Source: Watersipora subatra
Lineage: Eukaryota; Bryozoa; Gymnolaemata; Cheilostomatida; Watersiporidae
Direction: 5' to 3'
NCBI RefSeq assembly: GCF_963576615.1
Contig: NC_088708.1
Span: 53,927,196-53,991,195 of the forward strand
DNA: 64,000 nt
Shown: positions 23,401 through 29,348 of the stretch, in pieces
Position numbering within the stretch: position 1 is the stretch's first letter
How the letters are laid out: every line of letters begins with the position of its first letter
Notes under the pieces: generated by a model
The model's input: only the letters and a program-made list of their open reading frames with translations
What the model was told of the DNA's origin: nothing
Database searches by the model: none
Program-made: the position numbers and the translations under genes

Positions 23401-26074
23401 AATTATCACAAAGGGAAATGTAGATTAAGCAATACACGACGGCCAAGCACCATCGCCGAAGCGGTGCACATTGCACAGACTGTTTCGGATGCTCAAGAAA
23501 ATTCCAGGAAAGTTTGACAACTGCAATGTTTCCAACCATATCTGCATTGCCTCGGCGATGTCATCGATTACAGCACACATAGTTGACGAATAATCATAGA
23601 GAGGCTAACCCCAACATATGTTGATACAGTGTGAACCAGCCTTTAAAGTCCTACTACTAATACTAAAGCCTGGTTCCCATATACGTCGCAAAGCAGCGGC
23701 GACAGCACCGCAGGCAATTAGCGCTGAAATGTGAACCTACATGCCAGGTACCACTGGTAGCTGCCAGCGGTCAATGCAAGAGTTTAGCGCTGTTCACGTT
23801 TCGCAAAGAGCCGCAGGCAAAACCTTCCCGAAATGCACTGTACAGGTGAAGGTCACTATTATCGAAACGGGATGGCGAGCGAACATTTTTTATGCAGTTA
23901 TTAGCGATGTAGCTGTATGTGAACAGAAGCCGCCGAACCTAACGTCACAAGCGTTTTGCTGCAAAACATTACCACCGGGTTCTCGCAATCGATATGGGAA
24001 CCAGGCTTTAGGCAATCTTTTAGGTGATATGTAAGTGCTCCTTCATCTCCAATAACATTGTCATAGCATAAAAACATCTTCAACCACTAGAGGAAAAATG
24101 ACTAGCAGAAGACAAGATGTACTTACATTCTTGATGGTGCCATTCGTGAGTAAAACCATGTCAAGGTCACAGTTCTTCATACCTAGCTCATTGATGGAAG
24201 AGCCAAAAGCATAGAGGTAGCAACCTAGAATAATAAAGTTGCCAAGGTGAACAGCATTCATAAGAGACATTTCACTCGAGAAACGATGGTGGTAGTATGA
24301 GTCTGTTACAAAAGGAAATCATGAGAACATTTGGGTAAATATCAAGTCTTTAGCCGTTAAAATGTTTTAAGTATTCATCTAGTCCTTGTGTGGACAGCTC
24401 CATTTTGCCTACTTACTTAATTTCACTTGATAATTAACGAGAGAGACAAGTCTAAATATCATGTATAGAAGTGTGTGCTAACAACAATAACATATGCGAA
24501 TAGGAGTAACTCACACAGCAAGAGAATTAATGTATGTTTAATGCAAAACTGGCTAAAGTGTGCATAAAGCGATGATGAATGATGTAAATTTGTTGGCTTG
24601 TCTGTAAAATTTGTTGGTAAGGATAATGAAATAAGCAACGAATGAAAACCTTGAGACCCAATATTATATACAAAAGCAGCATTAAATAGCTTTGTATTCG
24701 CAAAGTGAATATCTTAAATGCATAGGCGGTATTTTAATTAATGATAACACATATCATCTGTTGAGAATGTCAAATCGACTAAAACTAAAGTGAAGGCATT
24801 CTCAGGAGATGACGACTGCCATACAGATGAGAAATCTAGTAAAATGAATATACAGAAGCCGTGTTTGTGTAAGCCACTTGTGACATCTCATCTTCACAGA
24901 CAGTTAACATGACAGGCACACAAAACGCTTAGTAAAATTGACACCTACACGGGGTTTGACCAGCAAGCGCAAGCTTGAAGTGGCACTCGATCATTTCGAG
25001 AAAAGTACTACGTAGTCTATGGTCATCAGGCTTTAGTGACAGGTGTTCATAGGTGAAAACCATCTGTTCCGATAGCTGCAGTAAAAAAACAACCAGTAAA
25101 GAAGTAGGAGAACACAAATCTTGTTTCCTACATTATGTTTTAACTTTGTTTCTGCCTTTTTCTTTAGGTTTATTGCCTTTTTAACGAATGAATCAAACAA
25201 ATTCAATATCCATATTTCAAGCTAATGTACAACCTCTATTTTTCCACCTTTTTCCTATAGTGGCGATCAAATAGAGGTTTTCCAGTAATATGTACTGACA
25301 GTGCGGTTGGCAATGATGACTTTATAGATGTCTAGAACTAGATCCTAAAGATAGTTTAATAAACTAGTCCGAGGTTTGTAATGTACAACAACCACTATTA
25401 ATATACTGACGTAGCCACTCAGAGTTTCTGGTTGCTCTGTATTATGCTATTATCCACAAATCAATAAAAGAAAAAATGTTTTGATTGTTTTGAAAATATT
25501 GTTGGGTTTGCATCAAATATGGCGACTATCAGCCAAACATTGCCTTCAGTAGTACTTAAAGAGACGCATGGCCTTGCCGAGTATTGAAGTGAATATTGTG
25601 CAAAAGCCAGACTAATAGTCGTCTCAACACACAATTATCTGATAGCAACTAATTTAGACTACTGTAAATAATTATTTGTGTACTTACAGAGGCCAGATTT
25701 GCCATTTGAGGAATTGCGGAGGAGACAATGTCACTTTCGCTGACACTACTAGTGTTCTACAAAATACTGTAAACTTTTCGACATTCATGGGGACCATTTT
25801 GCATAGTAGTTATATAATTATAAGTAACCAAAACCCCAGTAACCATAATTGTTGTAAACCCCAAATAAACTGCCGATTACAGTATTAAGTCAGGATATTT
25901 TAAAGCAAGTAAGCAAGCACATAAATATATTCATACAGCATTGAAAGATGATGATCTGGAATAATGTTGTCTGCCTTGTGGGTTCGATAGTGGGTAGGGC
26001 CTTGCATTTTGTCTAGAGTATTTTCCTTTGCCTTCAGTACGACCATCCTTCCACTTCCTGTTTCCTTTGGGCAT
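2136..26074 (-). CDS. TUT1: TUT1-like terminal uridylyl/adenylyltransferase gene (overall span)
   Basis: Exons on the minus strand join in consistent phase: 26074-25937, 25075-24961, 24224-24127, 18958-18777, 14025-13808, 13721-13632, 11331-11219, 3627-3070 and 2471-2136, giving about 615 residues. The catalytic centre is visible: GSS with DLD (about residues 92-106) and a third Asp in ECDVSF (about 172). The central SYSMTLMVIFFLQ helix follows, then the PAP-associated INIQDPFE motif, WGLQYLLQP, and a C-terminal block like the KA1 end of U6 TUTase. Known family role: TUT1 adds uridines to U6 snRNA and can polyadenylate some mRNAs in the nucleus. MTPAP is the nearest alternative family, but the post-PAP region favours TUT1. 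The C2H2 finger and RRM that precede the core in vertebrate TUT1 are not seen; they may be absent or on undetected exons. Introns are filled with transposons. Confidence 0.78.
2472..3069. other. TUT1-like last intron
   Basis: No repeat or coding feature recognised. Short reiterations of TTGATGAA at 2812-2875. Confidence 0.5.
3070..3627 (-). CDS. TUT1: TUT1-like exon: PAP-associated domain
   Basis: Opens after acceptor TTTGATTACAG. It reads EQFINIQDPFEKDFNTARGV, the nucleotide-recognition or PAP-associated motif, then WGLQYLLQPVEH and a helical region to GSDSL. A donor GTGAGC at 3069-3064 would lead to the 2136-2471 exon in phase. Reading through instead gives a stop at 3055, so a shorter isoform is possible. 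The W-G-L...LLQP motif after the domain is typical of TUT1 rather than of MTPAP. Confidence 0.82.
4246..4623. mobile_element. nested 378-bp hAT-type MITE
   Basis: Ends CAGGGATTGC / GTAATCCCTG are imperfect inverted repeats of hAT type, flanked by ATACCTAC at 4238-4245 and 4624-4631. It interrupts the left arm of the foldback element. The right arm (about 6014-6022) keeps the single uninterrupted site, so the insertion came after the foldback formed. Its body is almost wholly the TGGAAATGGAAATAATA minisatellite. Confidence 0.88.
4265..4600. repeat. TGGAAATG-based minisatellite inside the MITE
   Basis: About ten variant units of roughly 30 bases made of TATGGAAATGGAAATAA and TATGGAAATGAATTA blocks. 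It probably expanded inside the transposon. Confidence 0.85.
4759..5670. repeat. AT-rich dispersed repeat with internal duplication
   Basis: Begins CTGTACTACCCGGTGTTGCC, like copies at 17226 and 37870. A segment of about 420 bases (AACTTTTAAACTTCATATCA to the GATTACAAT block) occurs twice, near 4850-5095 and 5205-5465. It forms the loop of the foldback element. Confidence 0.65.
5674..5709. repeat. perfect 17-bp-stem palindrome
   Basis: AGCAAAGATGTCCACTA and its exact complement are separated by only AC. A degenerate version occurs at about 38286-38311, after another copy of the same repeat family, so it is probably a family-specific end structure. Confidence 0.75.
5908..5950. mobile_element. 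43-bp hairpin made only of transposon ends
   Basis: CAATGATATACAGCCCC and its complement surround about nine bases. It is flanked by GAATAAC (5901-5907) and GAGTAAC (5951-5957), a 7-bp duplication with one change. It is absent from the partner arm of the foldback, which fixes it as an insertion. The same ends bound the 862-bp element at 7232. Confidence 0.82.
6276..6832. other. intron sequence
   Basis: No feature recognised between the foldback and the next transposon. Confidence 0.5.
7232..8093. mobile_element. 862-bp TIR element with 7-bp target duplication
   Basis: Ends CAATGATATACAACCCTACA and the near-complement at 8075-8093 extend as inverted repeats for about 75 bases (to the GAGCTCTGTTRG block). 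The flanks are ATTAAAC at 7225-7231 and 8094-8100. No transposase is visible. A 7-bp duplication occurs in few superfamilies (P and Dada among them); I do not assign it. Confidence 0.85.
8395..8640. repeat. direct duplication of about 150 bases
   Basis: The block GAGTTCCAAAACATTTTAAA through ACAAAATTATTCGAGG (about 8393-8488) recurs diverged at about 8550-8632. It is internal to the 1796-bp transposon. Confidence 0.6.
9223..9600 (-). pseudogene. decayed transposon-encoded protein fragment
   Basis: After an acceptor-like TTTGTTTTAG near 9605, two overlapping frames are needed: IARVVDVILRRSPIIQGGLE continues into KKEQKRLYEHKSLANRQN after a frameshift near 9455, then a Ser/Thr-rich tail to a stop at 9223. 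The basic helical part suggests a DNA-binding accessory protein, but this is inference. Confidence 0.4.
10393..11218. other. TUT1-like intron, no feature recognised
   Basis: Ordinary AT-rich intron sequence between the transposon nest and the 11219-11331 exon. Confidence 0.5.
11219..11331 (-). CDS. TUT1: TUT1-like exon after the central domain
   Basis: 113 bases between acceptor CTATAG and donor AAT|GTATGT. Two bases complete a Ser codon shared with the previous exon (EPS), then ELLKGFFAYYIRFPFETSII, SVYEGEPLLISERPSFN. This matches the family segment with a conserved E-P-S, then the L-L-x-x-F-F and S-x-x-E/R-G elements. It ends in phase 0. Confidence 0.78.
11411..11522. repeat. 56-bp tandem duplication
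   Basis: The unit ACTGATGCAACTCCACTTCT through ATATACTAT occurs twice in a row, about 80 bases upstream (in transcript sense) of the 11331 splice acceptor. Confidence 0.8.
11840..11965. repeat. short tandem repeat, CTTTCATAACTTACAGCAGTAAA
   Basis: Five variant units of about 22-26 bases. The rest of 11523-12283 shows no feature. Confidence 0.75.
12288..13185. mobile_element. TTAA-flanked MITE family A, copy 1 (898 bp)
   Basis: Terminal inverted repeats of about 110 bases starting AGGTTGACTTGCAACAAAAT, flanked by TTAA at 12284-12287 and 13186-13189. TTAA targets are used by piggyBac and Kolobok transposons. It has no coding capacity. Copy 2 lies at 19870-20745. Confidence 0.9.
13320..13674. 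repeat. five 71-bp repeats carrying an exon end and its splice donor
   Basis: Units begin near 13321, 13392, 13463, 13534 and 13605. On the minus strand each holds 42 bases of the TUT1-like exon (TTAGCTCGTTTCAAAGGACT to GAACCTA), then GTAAGT and 23 more intron bases. Only the unit nearest the exon (donor at 13631-13630) joins the open frame; use of a later donor would bring a stop. Confidence 0.92.
13632..14025 (-). CDS. TUT1: TUT1-like exon block: central domain, bracketed by splice-site repeats
   Basis: Begins after the acceptor CTATTTATAG and ends at the donor CCTA|GTAAGT. The first part reads MGVLNSLLISAVMQFSKSAK, LLAFTLKLWGKQKGF and SYSMTLMVIFFLQQ, the central helical domain of TUT1/MTPAP enzymes. 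The frame then changes. The last part reads EDAEGISFITKPDDLARFKG, LMREYEPS. A short intron GTGAGT...TTTTAG at 13722-13807 (86 bases) restores the frame exactly; alternatively one base has been lost near 13780. I favour the intron because GTGAGT and TTTTAG are good sites and all phases then agree. The outer acceptor and donor both lie in tandem repeats (14015-14411 and 13320-13674). Confidence 0.78.
13722..13807 (-). other. TUT1: possible 86-base intron or frameshifted exon part
   Basis: The sequence starts GTGAGT and ends TTTTAG on the minus strand; its length modulo 3 is 2, as needed for phase. Read through in the shifted frame it also gives an open stretch (DLPECWKLAQFIGRLCHVL), so a one-base deletion in a longer exon is not excluded. 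Confidence 0.5.
14015..14411. repeat. about eleven 35-bp repeats carrying a splice acceptor and exon start
   Basis: On the minus strand the unit contains TTCTATTTATAG followed by AATGGGTGTC, i.e. the acceptor and first bases of the TUT1-like exon that starts at 14025. The exon-proximal unit keeps the coding version; the others differ by a few bases. Confidence 0.92.
14457..14755. repeat. 56-bp tandem repeat, about 5 copies
   Basis: Unit TGTGTACTGTTTATTAAGAG through GCAGTGGTCATCATGAATAG. It lies just beyond the 35-bp acceptor array in the same intron. 14756-15267 shows nothing further. Confidence 0.9.
15268..16099. mobile_element. Tigger/pogo-like MITE copy 2 (832 bp)
   Basis: Ends TAGTGTGCCCTCGGGTTACG and ...AAGGGTCCCCTG, with TA at 15266-15267 and 16100-16101. 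An internal block of about 100 bases (GATCTCRCTCAG to CAGATARGTGAT) is duplicated in tandem. It supplies the empty site for the 8210-10005 insertion. Confidence 0.82.
16102..17221. other. TUT1-like intron, no feature recognised
   Basis: AT-rich intron sequence without visible repeats or coding signal. Confidence 0.45.
17222..18190 (+). mobile_element. SINE-like composite with tRNA-derived part
   Basis: Starts with the family head AGCTGTAGTACGCGGCATTG, CCCAGGTAATAAAA. A tRNA-like block follows near 18027-18095, with A box TAGTTCAGTGG and B box GGTTCAAAT. The tail GATTTTAATAGCTATAGCTG is shared with the copy at 37866. A RNA polymerase III-transcribed SINE is the simplest reading. The middle part (17560-18010) is not seen in the other copy. 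Confidence 0.6.
18191..18776. other. TUT1-like intron, no feature recognised
   Basis: No repeat or coding feature seen. Confidence 0.45.
18777..18958 (-). CDS. TUT1: TUT1-like exon: third catalytic Asp
   Basis: 182 bases from acceptor CCTTTAG to donor GTAGAG. The frame reads MWSRPIPNTKSLLNQLINRL and continues to RVPLIKFSHLNQDMECDVSF. The R-x-P-x-[IV]-K-F...C/D-D-[VI]-S-F block is the family signature for the third metal-binding Asp. Start phase 0 matches the previous exon; end phase 2 matches the next. Confidence 0.85.
18959..19865. other. TUT1-like intron, no feature recognised
   Basis: No repeat or coding feature seen. Confidence 0.45.
19870..20745. mobile_element. TTAA-flanked MITE family A, copy 2 (876 bp)
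   Basis: Ends AGGTTGACTTGCAACAAAAT and complement, TTAA at 19866-19869 and 20746-20749. It is similar over the whole length to 12288-13185, including an internal CACGTGA-N-TCACGTG palindrome. Confidence 0.9.
20750..22078. other. TUT1-like intron
   Basis: No transposon ends recognised. A short phrase GTGGCGYTCAAATAGAGGT recurs at about 21640-21745 and again near 25260, suggesting a small dispersed repeat. Confidence 0.45.
22081..22806. mobile_element. Tigger/pogo-like MITE copy 3 (726 bp)
   Basis: Ends CAGTGCACCCTCCGGGTTAC and ...GCGAGGGCTCACTG, TA at 22079-22080 and 22807-22808. It is the shortest and least disturbed copy of this family in the window. Confidence 0.85.
22874..23642. mobile_element. 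TTAA-flanked MITE family B (769 bp)
   Basis: Ends AGGTTGGTTCACACTATATG and complement (AGTGTGAACCAGCCT), with TTAA at 22870-22873 and 23643-23646. The body shares about 230 bases with 54790-55045. Family A has a similar AGGTTG start, so the two may be mobilised by related enzymes. Confidence 0.85.
23666..24008. mobile_element. 343-bp GC-richer MITE
   Basis: Inverted ends AAGCCTGGTTCCCATAT at both borders, with TA at 23664-23665 and 24009-24010. It lies 118 bases from the catalytic TUT1-like exon and is clearly GC-richer than its surroundings. No coding frame is credible. Confidence 0.82.
24127..24224 (-). CDS. TUT1: TUT1-like exon: nucleotidyltransferase active site
   Basis: 98 bases between acceptor TTATTCTAG and donor GTAAGT. 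They encode CYLYAFGSSINELGMKNCDL followed by DMVLL. GSS binds the nucleotide, and the two Asp of DLD are the metal ligands of the DNA polymerase beta-type nucleotidyltransferase fold. This is the most diagnostic exon of the gene. Both key acids are intact, so the enzyme is not visibly inactivated here. Confidence 0.88.
24225..24960. other. TUT1-like intron, no feature recognised
   Basis: No repeat or coding feature seen. Confidence 0.45.
24961..25075 (-). CDS. TUT1: TUT1-like exon: helix before the catalytic domain
   Basis: Acceptor TTTACTGCAG and donor G|GTCAAA bound 115 bases, read as LSEQMVFTYEHLSLKPDDHR and on through LRSTFLEMIECHFKLALA. This is the helical lead-in found just before the G-S-S motif in non-canonical poly(A) polymerases. 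It ends in phase 1, and joining it to the next exon restores a Gly codon before CYLYAFGSS. Confidence 0.75.
25076..25936. other. TUT1-like intron
   Basis: Contains a short copy of the TAGTGGCGATCAAATAGAGG phrase near 25258; otherwise no feature recognised. Confidence 0.45.
25937..26074 (-). CDS. TUT1: TUT1-like candidate first coding exon
   Basis: A minus-strand ATG opens 46 codons of very basic, Gly/Arg/Ser-rich sequence (MPKGNRKWKDGRTEGKGK and on), ending at a possible donor GTATGA in phase 0. The next exon also begins in phase 0. It is short and has no conserved domain, so it rests on position, phase and composition only. If right, the protein lacks the usual N-terminal zinc finger and RRM. 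Confidence 0.42.
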
Positions 26075-26672
26075 GCTTAGAATATCACGTTAGCAGCCAG
26101 CTAGAATATGACTCCAAACGTGTTGCTGAGCCTCTAAAAAAACCGTGAACATGTTTATCTCAATAGTTAGCGACCTAATCAAGGTCACAAACATTTTAGG
26201 TATATTAAGAGTGAACTATTGAGATTCAAAACACTAGTAATTATGAAAAAGGAAAAATACCAGTAATAATACTCCAAGCAAGAATTAAACTAAGGATTTA
26301 ATGTAACATGACGTAGGCCCCCCCCCTCCGTAGGCCCTACTGTATATGGCTTTTAAGTAAATCTCCGCACTGCAAGTCGCACAAACTCTTCAAAATGTAA
26401 CTATTGGGTTGGCGAGTTAATAAGATTAGAGTATCGCAATCAGGTGCTTTGCATAAAACCGTTATTGTATCTTATTAACTGCAGCAAGGCTAGTGGCGCT
26501 GTGAAGCCTGATTGGCTCAGTGGTTACATTTTAAGGCTGAGTATCCAAAATAAATTTGGTAGACTTGGTATTCAAATGTACGACTACTAAACGATACAGT
26601 AATTGGAGAGCTACCATCGATTATTTCTAAAATACAATAGTCATTAGCATATCCTGTATTTATCATGGCAGT
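26075..26672 (-). promoter_or_regulatory. putative TUT1-like 5' region
   Basis: Sequence upstream of the candidate first exon, ending at the LTR element. A start site here is inferred from position only; no TATA box is claimed. A tRNA-like stretch at about 26509-26575 (TTGGCTCAGTGG and GGTATTCAAATG) may be a SINE remnant. Confidence 0.3.
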
Positions 26673-28623
26673 TGTCACGTGAGAAAAATTATAACAAATA
26701 ATAAATTAAATAATATATGCAATAAACGAAATAATATAATATATTTAAACTATATAAATATATTTTTGTTTGTATAAATATAATGTATTTCTAAATTACT
26801 CGTAGTGTGGTGCAAAGCTACAGCTTTGTCACTGGAGAAAATTTAATAATATTTTATAAATATGTATGTATATAATTATTCAAACTAAATGAAAGTTTCA
26901 AAACTTAATAAAATACAACTTGTAAATGCAATTGTGTTTTTGTGTGGTTCTATATAATGTTGTGTAAGGTAGCACTCCTGACTGCTTTTCTCACGTAACA
27001 AATAAATTTTTTCGAACTGGCAAAGTGGCTCTTCCTGCCAGGTAAAGAAATTTTCTCTATATCAATCAACTGTCAAATCAATCCTGCGACTTTTGTGTAT
27101 GATCTGTTACCGTATCTGCAATTCTGACACAAGTTGTCTTCTCCTGAATATTTTATACTTATCTGCCAGCTCAGTAGTTGTCTTGCCTCGCTTGGGCACC
27201 AATGTATGTTCCTCTGTAGAATGATTGTTGTTTTATCAGTATATAGCCTCTCTAGGGCGTCAATTTCAAGTGCTGGTTGCAAACTCAAAATATTGTTGTC
27301 GTATCAATAATAGATTGGCCTATCTCAGGCTTCGATATAAAGTATATTTATCAATAGCAAGCCTCACTTGGGCATAAAATGAATGAAGAAATTTGTTCAA
27401 ATAATTCGTTGTCCGTAGTATGATAAGTGTATATCTGGTCAAAATGAGTGATAAAAACGTGTCCTCAGAAACGTACAAATGCTATCGTAGTATTCAGCCA
27501 ATTGGCTTTATCTCTTCGAGGCAACAGTTGAAAAAGGGGTATACGATTTCACCCACTTGGCCTCCCTGGCCCGCTCTCTCTGGCCTATCCGGCGTGGCCT
27601 CTCTCTGGCCTGTCCTCCTGTTTATTTCGCCCCTGTCCTCTCTCTTAATCACTTTCAGAGGCTCCTTATATACCAGCTGTCTGGGAATAATAACTTCTAA
27701 TTGGCTTCTAGTCAGCATTTTGCAAACTTTGTGCAATTGCTGACTGTGCATATCACAACAGACCAGCTGTGGTGGAGCGGGTGAGCTCATCTTTCTGGGA
27801 AGCCCATGATGTTTAAAAAACTTAGCCAATTTTCTGAGCGTGGAATTTATAAAAGTGTCTCTATCTCTTTTGTTTTTAGCTTTAAAAATCTAGAAAAATT
27901 CTGGAGTATGTATTTCGCTCCATTCTTTTTATTACTATAAATGTCATATTTTTAAAAAATTTATTTTAGCTGTGAAAATTCTTAAAGCTTATTTTTTTTT
28001 TGGCTCTGCTTGCTGCTAGAAGCCAGCTCCTTGGGAAATTCCATGATTAAATGGAATCCCATGGAGATATAGTTGAAAGGACTGTTTTTCATGAGTTTGA
28101 TAGTTTCTGAGGACTGCTTTGACATTACCAATGTATAAAAAACAAAACTAGCATAAAACATAAAATTTAAAACTAACATAAAGTAAAAAGCATAAAATAC
28201 AAAGATTAAAGTGTAAGCTCAAGTCATGCAGTTATTGTTTATGTAAGATACTCAATCATTTGTTGTAGCTCGGGGATGTACGCATGGAGGCTCTCTTCTA
28301 CTCTGTACAGGCTCTCTATAGGATTGAATGGCTGCTCAGCTCTCGCGTCTCTTCTTTCCGATGTTTATGCAATATTTTGATGAGCTGTGTTGAATCTGAA
28401 TAAGCATATAAATAAATGTATATATTATGGCGAGATAAAGTGATTTGTGGTTTTCCCATCCAGCTAGCATCTGACATCCTGGGGTGGTCTGTGTTGTGTC
28501 TAAGATGAATAGGTGATTAAATTTCCTTTTTGCGTGTGTTGTTGTCTTCATGGGTCATAGTAGTTGCTGGTTTCCTTGGCAAAATAGGTTCTCCTGGTTT
28601 TCTTCCAAAACTGATATCTGACA
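26673..28623 (-). repeat. 3' LTR (1951 bp)
   Basis: Direct copy of 33823-35773, with terminal TGTCA/TGACA. Small open frames inside it (for example 27420-27743) appear in both copies and are not supported as genes. Confidence 0.95.
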
Positions 28624-29348
28624 TACACCACCAGCCACAAGTGAGCACGTCCTCGTGCTTGAAAACGTTACTCCTGCATATCTTTCGGCTATTGATCAGA
28701 AAACATAATCAATGTTGATGATGACATGTAGGTCTAGCCATAATCCATAAAGGTAGAATTGTTTGTCCAAGTCCATATCATCTGTTGGTAATTCTTTGTC
28801 TCTTCTTATCTTCCATTTGACACTTAGTTAAGCCATTCATCCGTTATCTTGATGTTTCAACCAGCCTTCTTTTGTAGATAAAGTGGCTGAAGGCCCGGCC
28901 AACAGGGTTGTATTCAAATCCGATGATATAGATTCGGAGCTGGCGAACGCTTTATTGTAGTTATCCTCCATGTTCATCAAGTTCTAATAATCACATGGTC
29001 TTTGTCTCCTAGGTCTTCAGAAAAGTAAAGGAGAAGGGATCGTTGTCAATGGTTCTCTAGATAAGTAGGCTACTAAAAAAAAAGAAACAACAAAATAAAA
29101 AAAACAATCAATTGTAATTCTATGTATACACCAAACTTTTATACACGTCTATAAGCTAAACTTGATAACTACGCATTTTATAAGTATCGTTTGTAAGTTC
29201 GTTTAAAATAGTATGTGTAAGTCGTTCTTATTGCTTAAGTCAATATATAGATATAAGTCTAAGATATAGTAACATGTCTATTGCTAACGAGTAGTAACGA
29301 GGCTACGGATAAGTATAGATGGATATTTACATATATAGTAGTCAGCTG
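28624..29348 (-). other. LTR element internal non-coding 3' part
   Basis: Non-coding sequence between the ORF stop and the 3' LTR. Just before the LTR the minus strand reads GGCTGGTGGTGTA, only weakly like a polypurine tract. Confidence 0.6.

Noticed and set aside
27420..27829. Overlapping open frames of 107 and 111 codons on opposite strands, repeated at 34570-34979
   Set aside because: They lie within both LTR copies, so the duplication reflects the LTR, not a conserved gene; no family motif or start context supports them.
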